Source of the DNA: Bedellia somnulentella | Lineage: Eukaryota > Arthropoda > Insecta > Lepidoptera > Bedelliidae | Assembly: GCA_963576735.1 (NCBI GenBank) | Contig: OY755177.1 | Location: 4,774,001 to 4,838,000, forward strand | Length of the DNA stretch: 64,000 bases | Reading direction: 5' to 3' | Part shown: in pieces, positions 11,785 through 26,800 of the stretch | Numbering within the stretch: position 1 is the first letter of the stretch | Layout of the letters: every line of letters starts with the position of its first letter | Notes under the pieces: model-generated | The model's database searches: none | The model's input: only the letters and a program-made list of their open reading frames with translations | What the model was told of the DNA's origin: nothing | Translations under genes and position numbers: made by a program

Positions 11785-11844
11785 ATGTTTTGTTGGGGTA
11801 ATGCAACTCATCATGAACTATGTATAGAAGGAGTTGATGATTTG
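11785..11844 (+). CDS. HERC4: HERC4 exon 1
   Basis: Residues 1-20, [12 protein letters not shown] and on, the start of the first RCC1 blade. Donor TTG|GTTAGT, phase 0. The start context CAAAATG is good. Confidence 0.93.
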
Positions 11845-14800
11845 GTTAGTAATAATTATCCCTTTATTATAATAGAAAACTTCAAAACTTGTTTATCAGA
11901 GTAAAGTAATTCTATTTGAGGCCTATTTTCTTTGTTTATATAGGTAATACGTCCAACATTAACGAATTGGCGAGAAAGTAACAATATAAAAAAAGTTTCG
12001 GCCGGTGAATTCCACACTCTTTACCTGACAAATGTTGGTCAGGTATATTCATGTGGTAATAATGAAGTTGGTCAGTTAGGAAGAGCAACAACAAATCAAC
12101 ATGATGGGAAAAATCCAGGTATTGTCTCCTTTGCCTTTAAAAATATACAGCTATTTTGTGAGAGATGGCCAAAGAGAATTAAACATATATTTTTTTGAAA
12201 TTTGAGATGAGAGAAGATAGTAAGATACAGGATGGCTGGTGAGAAGTTCAGAAATCTTATTTCTCAATTTAACTCCTTTTTATTTTGTATCTGTATTGGT
12301 TTACAGAATACATGTCTTATACTTTTACTGAGGAGGGAATGGAGGTACAAAAAAGTAACTTTATTTTACTCATATCATCTACATAAAATATGACTTCAGA
12401 ATACATAATATTAAATCTGATTGGAAACACTATGATTTAAAAGTATTTTGGTTTATGTTTGCAACTTTTCCAAAAGCTGGTCAAAAACATTCAATGTGCT
12501 TTGTTTTCATCAATGATTGTTCAAAATAATATATAGCTTAACAAGTAAGAATTTTGTCAAGTTAGGGAAATCCCGCCTGTGTCGAAATTTTTCTTTCCTT
12601 TATTTATTCTTTATTTATTAGTAATAATCCCCACATGAGGTTTTCATGAACAAAAAGATTTAAATAAAGAGTTTAGTGTTAAAAGAGTTGAGTGTAAAAC
12701 TTTATTAAGCCAAGCTAAAGTTGTACAAAAAATTTAAAATTGCAATTTGTAACATAGATTTTTTGTAATATATATGTTAATGTATTCATAAATGTTGTTG
12801 GATATGGACACTTCAGACATTGTTCCTGTTTTTTCTATGATCTATCTTAGTAAGCTGTTGTGTTTTTTACTAAAAGTATAACTTACTTACTTACTTATAC
12901 TCACGCCCATTATTCCCATTGGGGTAGGCAGAGACTATCGATTGCCACTTAGTACGATGTTGACAAACCTCTCTTGCTTTCCTTACATTCATTATTCTTC
13001 TCATACATGCTCTTTTATTCTTCTCACTTTGGACCCCCGCCTTTATAAGAACCTGGTCAAGAAACATTTTACGAGGCCGTCCTCTACTAACAATCCCATC
13101 CACATGCGTTTATTTACTAGAAACATGAGTAGAATTGTTGACAAATAAATTTGATATGTGCTTTACTTGTTCTGCCAAAGACCAGTACTGTTAAAATTGA
13201 ACCTGCGAAATCTTTCTTATTGCTTATCTTTTTGATAGGTTATTGAAAGTATTTTTGATAATAATTGTTAGATTTTTTAAGAAAATGGATTTATGGACCA
13301 CACTTTCACTTTTCAAAAAGGTTATATTTTGTGCATGCTTTGATTAGACACATTTATTGATTGTGACAATGGTTAGAAGATTTATTGGTTTTCTTTTTAG
13401 CGTACTATTAGATTATTGCTCGACATTCTGACAGAGTGACCAACTTCCAGCTTGGTAGCAGATATTCATCTTATGTTTATAGTGGAAAAGTACTCACAAC
13501 AAAAGTTTTGTAATCATCATTTTACTATCTTTTGTCAACATTTCACAATTATAATCACGAAAACAGCAAATAGGGATCAAATCTACTGTTGTTGGGTTTG
13601 ATGGCCACTTTGTATCACCCTGGCAAACCTCTCAAGCTTTATTTACATCCATCAATCTAACTATTTGAATTGGTAATGAGTATGAAAAACCGAATTCACA
13701 ATAAATCCTATATGGAAAGAAACAAAGCTTTGATGATCATAAAAGTAACATCAATAAAAAAGGAATGGTTTTAAAAAATAAAAAACACACTTTTGCAGCA
13801 CTTCCAAGTAAAAAGTGGGAAATTGTTAATAATGTTAGACACATCCACTTCCACTTTTTCATTAAAAGTGGTGGAAATGAGTGTTCTTTGTTTTTTTTTT
13901 AACTGTATTTATTTTTTACTTTATAACCCTAAACCATCTGAAATTATTTAACCCTAGCGACTCTTGTCAGGATGATGAGATAGACCTATGTAATAATTAT
14001 ATTGTCGCTAATTCTTGATAATTGTAAAAAAATATATTATAATCTGTCTAATTAAAGTGGGTCAAAATTGAGTCCAAAGGAATCTATTACAATACATACT
14101 GGTAAAGCTAATATAAGCGTGTTAATAAGAGCAATACTATATTCTAGTTAATTTAGTATTTAATTTTACGAAATAATAAGATAAAACTACCTCATTAACA
14201 TTGTGATAAAGCGTAACCACAGGAACGAGTTATATGAAGTAATATTTATGTTTAATTGGTCTCCATATATTATTTTGATAATATGTGATAAATGATGAAT
14301 TACACTTTAAAATGAAAAAAATAACAATGAAATGTTTCATTTAAACATACTGGCACTGCTGACTCCCTCTATTTTTTAACACTATCAGGGTCAGTTAAAT
14401 TGTATAAGAATCATCATCATCATAATTAGAATCAGACTGTATATAAAAACTGTTTGATGAAACATACAATAAAAAAAATTGAAACTATTTATTTTAAAGG
14501 TTTTTAACATTTATGATTATAATACAAAGGGGTATTAATAACCCTTTAATAAATAAAATAAATAACTAACTAACCTATTTCTAATTTTTAGTGAACAGGT
14601 GATAAGATAAAAGATGAGAGCTAAAATTTTGTAATATGATCATAATTTCTTTTCCAGTTCCATTAGACACATTTAACAACAGCACAATAAAGTCAGTGTC
14701 ATGTGGTGTCCAGCATTCTATGGCACTGGACGAATGGGGCCAGCCATACAGCTGGGGGTCGGACAGTATGGGTCAGTTAGGAACAAATCTAGGAGCGTTT

Positions 14801-17800
14801 GCACAAGACAAACCCAAGATTATAAAGCCGTTAGCAACAAAGAATGTCATACAAATTGCTTGTGGATCTTATCATTCTATTGTCTTAACTAATAGTAAGT
14901 ACTTTTTGAAATATTTACATGGTGTGGATTTGAAATTGTACTTTGCTTTCGTTGATTATATATATTTGTGGTTATTGTGACAACAGTTGATGCACCTTGA
15001 ATAACTTGTAGAATTAATTGTCAATATTGTTTATGTATTGCAATAGCCTTACTAATATTGTAAATGCAAATGTTAGTTATTCTGTTAATTTGTCATGTTA
15101 ACTAAATCTAGGATCCAAGTTTTTAATTCATTTTTTTTATATTCTAAATTAATAAACTATTTAATCCTACATAGTTTATTCATATAATTTGATTGTTACA
15201 GATGGTGATCTATACTCATGGGGTGCAAACTCATATGGGCAGTGTGGTTTAGGCACAGTTACTAATAAAGAGACTACACCCCAGCTTATTACTTCACTAA
15301 TTGGGGTGCCAATAGCTATGATTGCTTGTGGGAGTAATCATACTTTTGCTCTGACCAAGTAAGTTGTAGTTTACGTTCTTTTAAATTATTGAGTTTGGTG
15401 TATGGGTGTCTCATGTGTTCTATACTTCTGCATATATTACTTACAACTTGATCTGCCATTCTTTGCTTATCTGCTCACTTAAACATTAAACTATTAGAAA
15501 AGGACTCAAGACTCAAAGGCTCAAACATTCACTCTGCTTATCCCCGAAAGGGTTGGTAGAGGTACCAATACTTCTGAACATAACGTGACATCGTCAACTG
15601 GTGATAAAAAAAAAAAAGATAAAAAATATTTATTTCAAAATAAAAAGAATTGTTCTCTATTTTTTGAACGTCACAAACTTACGTATAAGTTAAATCTTAC
15701 TCTACTGACTCTACTTCGGATTCGGAAGGTGTATTGTTGCGAGAAGAACCCGTAAGAAACTCAGCAACACACATCTTTTCTTAGTCAAATTACAATATTG
15801 GTGTATGTCTGGAAATATCCTGAATAGAGCCCTGGTGACACCAAGCAGTTTCATCTATCATATAATCATTTAAACTGTAATAAGCTTTTAAATGAAGACT
15901 GCGTTTTATAATTACTTTGAATTTCTTTTCTGTTAGATTCAAAATGTCATCAGGTATTTTATTATAAAATTTTACACATAACCCCATAAAAGATGTAAGA
16001 TGATCAAAGTACACACATTTTGCTTGGACAGTGTACTCACGTGATAGGGGGGCAGGCCAATCGCCGTTTTGTACGAATACACTGTCACATGACTAAGTAC
16101 AACTTAGCCATGTGGGTTTCCTCAGGATGTTTTCCCTCACCATTAACAGGCATGATAAATTAACTCACATATAACTTTAGAGAAGACAAATTTGTGTAGG
16201 TGCTACCCAGGATTTGAACTCACGTCTGTCTGTTTTAACAGACGGTCGTTCTACTCATTGGACTATCACAGCTGCCCAAGAGAAAGATGGTGATAATATC
16301 TCAACAATTACACTGCTATTTATAATTATTAAACTTTATGCTGTCAGAAAGATACTAGATTTAATGATATAAATTATTCAGTACCTTTTCGGTATTTAGA
16401 GGGAAAATAAGAAGATGCTAATTACTAGCCCATCACTCACCAATACACCTATAAATAAATAGGGGTTGTGCAATTCTAAGCTGACACTGCATTACAGAAA
16501 TAACTGAAGTTTGTATTAAGTGCATTATTCATAATTTATTATTGCAGATCTGGTGCAGTTTTTGGATGGGGCAAGAATTCCCACGGTCAATTAGGTATAC
16601 AAGAGCGAGAGAGCAAATGTTATCCAACACATCTGAAAACATTGAGATATGTAAAGGTGAGCATTATATTGGTCATATTATAACTTTGATGTTTGGTAAA
16701 CTGCTGGTTGTATTCTAATGTAAAATAACTAACTAATATATGTTTTAAATAACTTAATAAATAAACTACGTAATTGTGAAATACGACAACTACTCTAACC
16801 ATTCTATACCACTATAGCAATGGAGAACACAAATGGGTCAAAATATCTGTACCAAATGCGCTTGAAACTTTAGCTTACATCATTTATATTACAATCGTTT
16901 TTATTTCACGTCAATACATGTAGTATTTCCGAAGCAGCGACCTCGAGAAGTTCAACCACGTTTTCAAATCTTCAGATTTCGCGCGCTTTTTAATTTTACG
17001 TCACAACCCGTGAGCCGGCTGGTCATTGCCACTGCGCGAAGTCGGTCCGTGGGAATAGCGCGATTGTTTCTTTATTTATTACTTTTATATGCTTGTTTAC
17101 AATAAAGTAACATAAATAAAAGCTACTTTTACCGACCCCTACGGGGGTTACTGAGTAATAGTTTGAGTTTTTAGAGTTGAATTGTTACAAATACTTCCTG
17201 CCCGATAGCTGAAGTAACAACTTTAAAACACTAATAGAAATTGAGAATAACTATTTAGTTTAACTATATGGCATAGAGGATTATTGTTGTTGGTGATTGT
17301 TTTATATTATCTGTGTACTATCGGCACAGAATAGCACTACCTCGTTTCTTCACATGGGTAATAAAATTTGAATGTTAATTATTATTAAATGTTCATGAAA
17401 ACCTCATGTACATTTAATAATAATATTACTATTATATTACTATATAATACTATATATTACTATATATAATACTATATATTACTATTATATTACTATATAA
17501 TACATATTACTAATAAATAAAGGAAAGCTTTTTTTATCTTTTGTTTTTTTGTATCGAAATTTTTCTTTCCTTTATTTAAGGGTAATAGAAGGTGACTTGG
17601 GAAAATAAGGCGCTTTTTTCTAGGAGAATATTAGACGTTGCGGCGGAGACTTATCACCAATCACCAACAAACTTTATTATTCAATCTTTTCCCCACTCAA
17701 GTTCCAAAAGTAGCCAACGAATTCCTAATTCTGAAGCTTTGGCAATTTTTTTTCAGTTTCATAGTCATGATTATAATTTTATATTAAAGTGGCCGTGTAG

Positions 17801-20800
17801 TGTCGGCTTAGAATAGCACTATCCTATTTCTTCCGGTGGGTGTACGTGAATCTGACTAACGGTATTGGGGCTTTTAAGGGATATATTTTTTAAGAATTTT
17901 TATTTCACCATCCTTTCACCACGCAACGTCCAAAAGTGGCTGAGGAATTTCTAATTCTCTAGCTCTGGTTACCCTCCTTCAAGGGATTTATAGCCGTTAG
18001 TATATGTATGTATTAAAGTGAGTCTTGGTAGTCTCGTATAATGGGTAACTAGGTTGGCATGGGACCGTCGTATGCCAATAAAAGGAGCGAAGCTATATAT
18101 ATATATATAGCTTCGCTCGGAATTTATAGGTACAAAATATAGGTAGATCGCCGTGTAGTGTCGGTTCAGAATAGCACTACCCCGTTTCTACCGATGGGTG
18201 TACGTAAGAGGCGACTAACGGTATTGGGGCTTTCAAGGGATTTTCGGGCGATGCGTTTAAAGGCCCATTAGCAACAATCTTCACTTCACGATCTTTTCCC
18301 CACTCAATTTTCCAAAAATGGCTGAGGAATTTCTAAATCCTTAGCTCTGGCCACCCCTTCTAGGGATTTAAAGCAGTGAGTATAAGTTAGTAAGTAAGTA
18401 AGTATACTTTTGTAGTCATCTGTTCTCAAGGAATATTAAATGTAAAGCAAGGCATAGATTCGTCTAGATTCGTTCATTGATTTTATCTATTAATTATTAT
18501 TATAGATACTCTTTTCTTCAGTCAACAGTCTAGGACACCCCATGGTAGCTCTTACTGCGCGCGGCCTAAGAGGGCCTATCGAACAATAAGGGGTATCCTA
18601 GCGTATGGCTGAATACCGACATACATACTAAATTTGCCATCGTTACGAAGAGCCCTTCGCTGCATCCACTTGCCAGAATTGTGACAATATTTACCAAATG
18701 CAAGGAGAAACAACAAACAAATACACGACCAATGAAAGATTTTATGAAATACTTCGACTACTTCAATACGATTTTCGGCATAATGAGTACAATCAGAACA
18801 AATTAATACAAATAGAGACGCAGAAACTGTCATTACTGACTGGAATAGATATAAGTCATGAATTGGAATAAACGTGTTCTAAGTTTCTGCTTGCTATAAG
18901 CTTATTGTAGTTTGGAAGTCTGCACTACAATTTGGGTGATGCACCACGGCCTTATGAGTCCTCTAGTTTGTTCTTGACCTTAGGGTAGATTGATACTGAC
19001 AGTATTATTTGTTGGTATCCTTGTTTCATTTTAGAACAGGGTAAGATATAAACTATGCAGCCTATATTGTTGAGTGAGTCATAAATCCTAGATGTTTAAA
19101 TATAAACCAAAACTAACTCAAGGAAGGTAATCTTTGTCGTATGCATAAAAATTTTGGTTCTGTAAGAACCTATGGCACTAAAATAGTCCGGTACACTCTT
19201 CGACGCTACTTATAATTATCATTATGTTCTATTTATTTTATAATGAGTGCACATTTTCTTTCTTTATATGTATGTATCTAGCTACCACTTTTTGGGATTT
19301 ATGGCCGTGAGTATATGAATTTATGTAAATGAATTTTTGGGTGTTTTACCCCAAGGGCCTATGTGGTCCCTCTAGTTCGCAGCTGTCATAACTTACCACT
19401 ATAACGCATTGGAGAGCCATTTAGTCATTCTTTCGTTAAAATAAAAACAAAACATGCCAAAAGCAAAAGTTCGCACGTCATAGACTAAAGTCTTGTCGAT
19501 AGCTAGGGCAGTGGTTAGTCTGATTACGTAGTAATCTCTTTATAGTTGGTGGTGATGCACTACAGCGGATACAAAAGTGGCAAAAACAATATTATCGAGA
19601 AACGTCAACGACTGAAGTATATAGTATCTATAATAATAATTTCGTTAAGGAGTATGGTAGACTCAATCGAAACCTTCTTGTCCTTTGCGAAACGATTGAA
19701 TAACATTATGAAACGGAACGTTTATGTCATCGGGTGACAGTCAATATGGCGACTAAGATTTGTTTGTCAGCAATCAGCACCATTAAAATTTAGCAAAATA
19801 CTCGACAATCCGAATTTTGCGGATAGATGTTGTCGACTCAAAATCATTATTTTTTTATGTATTATTATTCAGGTAAGGTTTCGATCGAGTCTACCGTACC
19901 CCGTGACGAAATGATTAATATAGCTTCTATTTTCACGCGCTGACATTGTTTACGTAATTTTTCCATATACTAACATTATAATTTTTTAATGGTGATTATT
20001 CCTCCGATTTTTATCAAAATTGACATAAACCATCTAGACATAGTCTTTGACAACCATGCAAAATTTCAGGGTTCTGAGTTGAGCCGTTTGGGAGGAGTAC
20101 GATCACAAAGAAATGCAAAAGTCGGGGGTAAATGGAGCTTCGCTCGCTACGCTCGCTTCGCTCCAATAATAATAGGCACATAAAAAAGAGTTTATCTGGT
20201 GTTTTAACTGTAGAGTTGTGTAGTGTGGTTTAGAATAGCACTACCCCCTTTCTTACCGTAAGAGGCTTTCAAGGGGTATAGAGGCTTTTAAATGAATTTT
20301 TGGGCGATGCAGTCGGAGACCCATCACTAATATCCTTCTTTCCTTTAACTTTGTTTTCCCCACTTAACTTCCAAAAGTGGCTGAGGACTTTCTAATTCTT
20401 TAGCTCTGGCTACCCCTTCTAGGGATTAATAGCCGTGAGTATATGTATGTATTTATGTAGTTGAAACACTGAGGCACACTACAGTAATTATGCGTACGTA
20501 AGCGTGAGTGACAAATGGCGGGGCTGTGACGTCACATCGCTACTTTCCCGCGACAGCCACAATTAAATCCGTTAGCCGAAAATGCGCACTTTGAACCTAA
20601 ATATTTCAGCCATTTTTTTAGCAATAAAAAAAGTAAAAACACAGTTTTTCTCGTAATTTTTTTAGAATTATTTGGCGTATAAAATAAAAAACGTATTTTA
20701 GGTCCATTCTTGGAATAAAGCTTGTCAAAGGGCTTTATATAGGCAATCGAAAATAAGTAAAAACTAACTCAGTCCGATGTATAAAATCACTTCATCTCAT

Positions 20801-23800
20801 TGAACCTGATGTGACGACTAAAGTTCATTGTCCCCAACAAAATTGAATCGTCATGAGTCATTGAGCACCGCCTTCATTTTGTATACCCAAATAAGGCGGG
20901 ATTCACTTTTGATGTAGTACTATGTGACCCCATGACTAATGTATTCATTATGAACGGTTTTGTGCAGTCCTTCTGATAAATTCACAAGTTGTTTTATAAT
21001 GCATTCATAGAAAATAAAAGATACTTTAATCATAAAGAGTATGCTAAACGTGTCGTTCTGAAAATAGCGACCCTATTTTGGTGATTCTGTACTTTATTCC
21101 TTTATTTCACTATATTTTGCTTTTGGCGTGAAGTATATTTGACTCCTGACTATTAATTTCATTAGTTACCCGTTTGTCTAATATCTTGCAAATGACATTA
21201 CCGTTTCTTAAAAATAGGGTGACTGAACAGTGTATAAGGCCTATAATGTTGTATGGACTTATAATAACGCTCTCCTAGTCCGACATAGATTACATATAAA
21301 AAATGACATGAAATGGACATTCTTCACATACACAGCACGTATACCCATCTTTTGTTATACACAAAATTGAATCCTAAAAATTAGCCAGAGCTTCTTTGTG
21401 ACTATATATTTGAGATTATATATTTTTTCATGCAAAATCGTAAAGCGTTACTCATTATTCATTATTGCTGTGTTTCGGCAAAGATTAGCACCAAACCTGC
21501 TCTTTCCGCGGGTGTCGTTAGAGGTGACTTTAGGTATTTGGTCTTTTAAAGTGATTGTTGGGCGATGCGGTTGGAGACCCATCACCAACTACCTTTAATT
21601 AACAATATTTTCTCACTCATTCAAAAGTGGTTCAAAATTTATAATTTTGAAGATCTGACTGCTCATTTTTGCTATTAAGCCGTGAGCATTGTACAGTTTT
21701 GTATATTATTTTTTCCAAACCAACTAAATATGCTTTTGCACAGGTATGTCACGTGACCTGCGGCGAAGATTTCACAGCGTTCCTAACATTAGACGGTGGT
21801 GTATTCACATGCGGGACGGGCGAGTACGGGCAAACTGGACATGGGGCCACTAAGGATGAACTGGTGCCAAGGAAGGTAGTATAGAAATTCTGGAAATACT
21901 TCGTAATCTTTAACATTTCCGTTTTAAGAATATGTGTCCGCTGGTGTGTATAGGCTTCCTGTAAAAATCCTTAAGCGCAATATATGTCGGCAACTTTTTG
22001 TCGGCGGTTTAGTTTTCATACAAAAATTAGACATGACGCTTTCAACACAGCCGTGGGGACAACTTGGATGTGCACATAAATATACAAATATAACAAATTT
22101 AAACCATTATTCTAGGTAATGGAGCTAATGGGTAGTACAGTGACGCAAGTGGTATGTGGCAGACGCCATTTGCTCTGTCGCGTGGGAGATCGTATCCTGG
22201 CCTGTGGGTACGGTGCCAGGGGACAACTTGGATGTCCACATATAATTTTTATTACAAATTTAAACCATTATTCTAGGTAATGGAGCTAATGGGTAGTACA
22301 GTAACCCAAGTGGTATGTGGCAGACGCCATTTGCTCTGTCGCGTGGGAGATCGTATCCTGGCCTGTGGGTACGGTGCCAGGGGACAACTTGGATGTCCAC
22401 ATATGGCTATCGCCTTGGTACCTACTCCTATCTCCTTTACGCAGGCCGACGAATCACCGGTGAGTTAAAAATTGTTATTTTTTTATATTTCTCTTAAAAT
22501 ACCTTTAGTCGCCTTTAAGGGCCACCGATATGAACTACTACGCAAAACATTTTATGTGTTGTTTTATAATAAGGTTCAAATACACACATAGAAAAGGCAT
22601 AAATATTGTTTTTCGTGATATAAATATAACAACATAGTTGTATTGCCATAGCCATAGCATTCCTTTGCCTGGCCTAGCTGAAACCTTTGTAATAATAAAG
22701 TTTAGTAAAATTCTTCCTTTGTACTTCGTCCTCAAACTCAGTATTCGGATCTATTTTCTAATAAAATATATACACATACTTTTTGAACGTCTAAATTTAA
22801 AACAAATTAGTGAACGTTAGTATTTTTAAGATTTTGATGGCTAGTATAGCGTAGTTTTTTACTTAAGACATTACTATTATTTAATCAGTGATAGTATTCA
22901 AACATTCCCAAGATTTAGGGAGTGGTTTTCTAGTGTCTACGATAACAGAAATGAAATTTATACTGTATAGCCGAACACGAGACCAACTTCATTTTCAAAT
23001 CAAATTATTCACTTTAATAAATAACTGAGTAGAAGAATACATATAAATCACGCGTTATAAAATTTATTAGAAAATATAATTTCGCAAACATTATTCGATT
23101 AAAAACAACCATACATGCATACGACTATAACTCCCTACAAGATGTTGGTGATGGGTCTCTAACAGCAGCGCTCAAAAATCACTTTAAAAACTCTTATCCC
23201 CTTAGGCGCCTTTTACGAATACCCACGGAAAGAAACGAGGTAATGCTAGTCTAAACCGATACTTCATAGCACATTTACTAGGATTGGTATAAAAAATTCA
23301 GTACGTCAAACATCGTGTTTGACTTTACATTTGAATGACCTGCACAGCTTATCACGGTGAATATGCTTTCTTTAACAAGTTGCTAATAATTTGGCTATTC
23401 TTATAAGTTTCTATTGCATTTCACTTAATCATGATGACTATGTATGATGGATGACTAAACATCTATCGATCAGGCTGGATATGTAATTGCTGAACGATAT
23501 GTTATATGAGTGTTTTTACTTATATGTTCTTCTTCAGCTGTGTAGTCTCGGCTTAGAATAGCACTACCCCATTTCTTCCGGAGGGTGTACGTAAAAGGCG
23601 ACTAACGGTATTGGGGCTTAGGATTTTCGGGCGATGCGGTTGGAGACTCATCACCAACAACCTTTATTTTAACATCTTTTTCCCCACGCAACTTCCAAAA
23701 GTGGCTGAAGAATTTCTCATTCCTTAGCTCTGGCTATCCCTTCTAGGGATTTATAGCCGTGAGTTTATGTATATATGTTCTACTGTTGGAGTAAAACTGC

Positions 23801-26800
23801 TGTTCCTTTTCAGTTTTGTCAGTGTAAAAATATACTAGCTGTGTAGTGTCGGCTTAGAATAGCACTACCCCATTTCTTCCGGTGGGTGTACGTAAGAGGC
23901 GACTAACGGTACTGGGGCTATTAAGGGACTTTTTGGGCGATGCGGTTGGAGACCCATCACCAACAACCTTTATTTTACTATCTTTTCCCCATTCAATTTC
24001 CAAAAGTGGCTGAGGAATTTCTAATTCCCTAGCTCTGGCTACCCCATTAAGGGATTTATAGCCGTGAGTATATGTATGTATGTATGTATGTAAAAATATA
24101 CAATAAGTGTTCTGTTCTTTTGTTTGTTGTTTTATGATACGACGATGCGTATCGAAACTGACATAAAAGGTCGTAGATGTTTTATGACATGACACTGACT
24201 TTCGTAAAAAATGCCTGAAATTGTGCGTATTCAGGAACATTCAATGTTGACTTGAATTTGTTAATTAATTTACTCGCCTATTCGTTCAAACAGTGACAAG
24301 ATGTAAACTGTTATATACCTGCTAATTTCTATGTATGTTTAAGCGGGGCGCCACTTAGGTCACTCGCTTGTGTCCTTTTTGTAAATTTTAAATATTTTCG
24401 CTTAGTTTGTAACCTCCTTGCATGCTGTTACGGACAAATTATTTCTTTGAGTACATTGTCACAAAAATTAATGAAATGTTTAAGAGAGCTGTAAATTGAG
24501 ATTTTGTAGACACATTTTTTGTATGGTTTGTATGGTTCCATACCAGATTAATATGACAAATAAGTCTAGTTTTTTGATGATAAAACTTTAAGGGGCTTTT
24601 TTTTTTCAATAGCATACTTACATACACACATATACTCACGGCTATAAATCCCTAGAAGTGGTAGCCAGAGCTAAGGAATCAAAAATTCCTCAGCCACTTT
24701 TGGAAGTTGCGTGGGGAATAGATGCTTAAATAAAGGTTGTTGGTGATGGGTCTCCAACCGCATCGCCCAAAAATCCTTTAAAAGCCCCAATACCGTTAGT
24801 CGCCTCTTACGTACACCCACCGGAAGAAATGGGGTGGTGCTATTCTAAGCCGACACTACACAGCAAAATAATTTTTATCAATAGCTTGGCAAATAATCTG
24901 TACAACCATCCAGTAACCCAGCATTTACTAAATGGTGGCAGTCGGTTCGCTGTTTTTTTTTTAATGAAATAGGCAGGTATGTAAATTAGATTCTGTTTTA
25001 TTAGACAGCCGATTACTGATGAAACATATTCATTCAATGATCAACGCAATCTATGACCCCTTTTTTATTTAGCACTTTATAACGGTTAAGCTTTATTTAT
25101 TTATTTCTTAGGCATGTAAAACAGATAACAATCTTAGACAAACATAAAACAGGCAACACAAGGTATGGAAGTAGATTGTCATCCGAACGATACACACACT
25201 CAAGATCAATTACATATACAATTATTATTGTTTATTAGGTATACAAAATGCTATATTAAGCTGCTTTTAATTCTCATGAGAATGAGTTTTTTTTAAAATG
25301 AAAAACATAAATCAGTTTAAGATGTGATGATTAAATATAAACTTGTTTATTCCCGAATTGTCCCTTCTTCATCCAAACCCTATAGTATATTTAAGCTCAT
25401 GAAATCCATCACAACAAGTTTTCTATCTAAATAAGTTGTTATTCTGTCAAACCCTTAGACATTATTATACTGTAGTTGTAACATTCCTAGATTGTTAGCT
25501 TATATCAGAAAAATATTAAAGCTTAATCCATTGTCTCCAGCCGAGAAAGAAATCGAGAGAAAGCGGTGTGGGCCTGCCTCGAGCGAATGTTAGCATCATT
25601 TTATTATTTCAATACATTGTAATAGTCGCTTTGCATGTTGCTTATAATGATATATTATTTTGCTTGTATTTGCACTATGATATTTGTTTTCTAATCCATC
25701 AGTAGATTAGTTTCTATATTCGTGTTGCATTCGTTTATTGTTCTAAAAGTATTGCTGATGTTGAAGAATAAACAAATTAATTTGTTACTACTTTTTTGGT
25801 CTTTGTTGGATTATCTCGGTTAGAAAACTGTAAGACTATTATTTTATTACAACGGATAAAATATTTGAACCTACATATTTCGGTAAACCTTTTTAAATTA
25901 GTTAAGGCCATTTATGTAGATATTATGTTTAGTTGGAAATAAAATTAAGGAGAACTTTGTATTTCCTAAAAAATATATATGTTGCTGGATTCTAAATAGT
26001 GTACAAGAGTTTTTGTCTTTTTTCTTAGTAGCTCTGAGTTTTTATTTAGTATTGTTATCTAACTCTTCTTATTTTATCAGAACTATCATGTACATAACTT
26101 ACACATACTGAATTATAATGTATTAGACCAAAAATAGTGAGTATATGTAAAAGTGTTCATTTTTAGCATGCTTCAAGAAAATATAAAATATATATTTAAA
26201 AATGTCTTCATAAATTTTCCAAATTCATTCATAACATTATCCATAATATTTTCTCCAGAGCCAATTGATAATAATTTTAAAATCATACTATTCAACCATC
26301 ATTTTATTTTCATACTATCTAATAAACCAGACCTTTTCTCTTCCAGGTCCACAAATTCTTCAGTCACCCCATAAGACTATTCGCGGGTGGTGATCATAGT
26401 TTTCTAGCCATCATAGGAAACCGGGCATCAGCTGACTTCAGGAATCCAGACCACACTAAACAAATATTAACATTGACTAAACAGCAACTGATCGCGTGTC
26501 AGAAGTATAAGGAAGAGGATGTTGTTAATCAGGTGATTTGGTAGTTAATATTATACAAAAATGTCTTGTTATAGTTAGGGCTATGATCCTAATATGAGGT
26601 TACTACACTGATTCTATCATCTGCTCCATTCGTATTTATAAACTTATTTTTTTATCTTTGTTGCCATACGATAGAGACCATGCGGTGGTGGTGGGAGTAA
26701 TCCGACCACCGCCCAAGAAATTGTGTAGTGATGTGATTACAGTGGAACATTGACTTTAAAGTGGTGGAATGAAGTTTATAGTGAATCTGATCTTTTATAT

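Noticed and set aside
17404..17520. Regular repeats that could suggest a CRISPR-like array
   Set aside because: Simple TA-rich minisatellite without spacers, in eukaryotic DNA.
23854..24240. 128-codon minus-strand ORF
   Set aside because: Most of it is a SINE-A copy read in reverse; similar frames occur in other SINE-A copies (for example 38047 and 38948).
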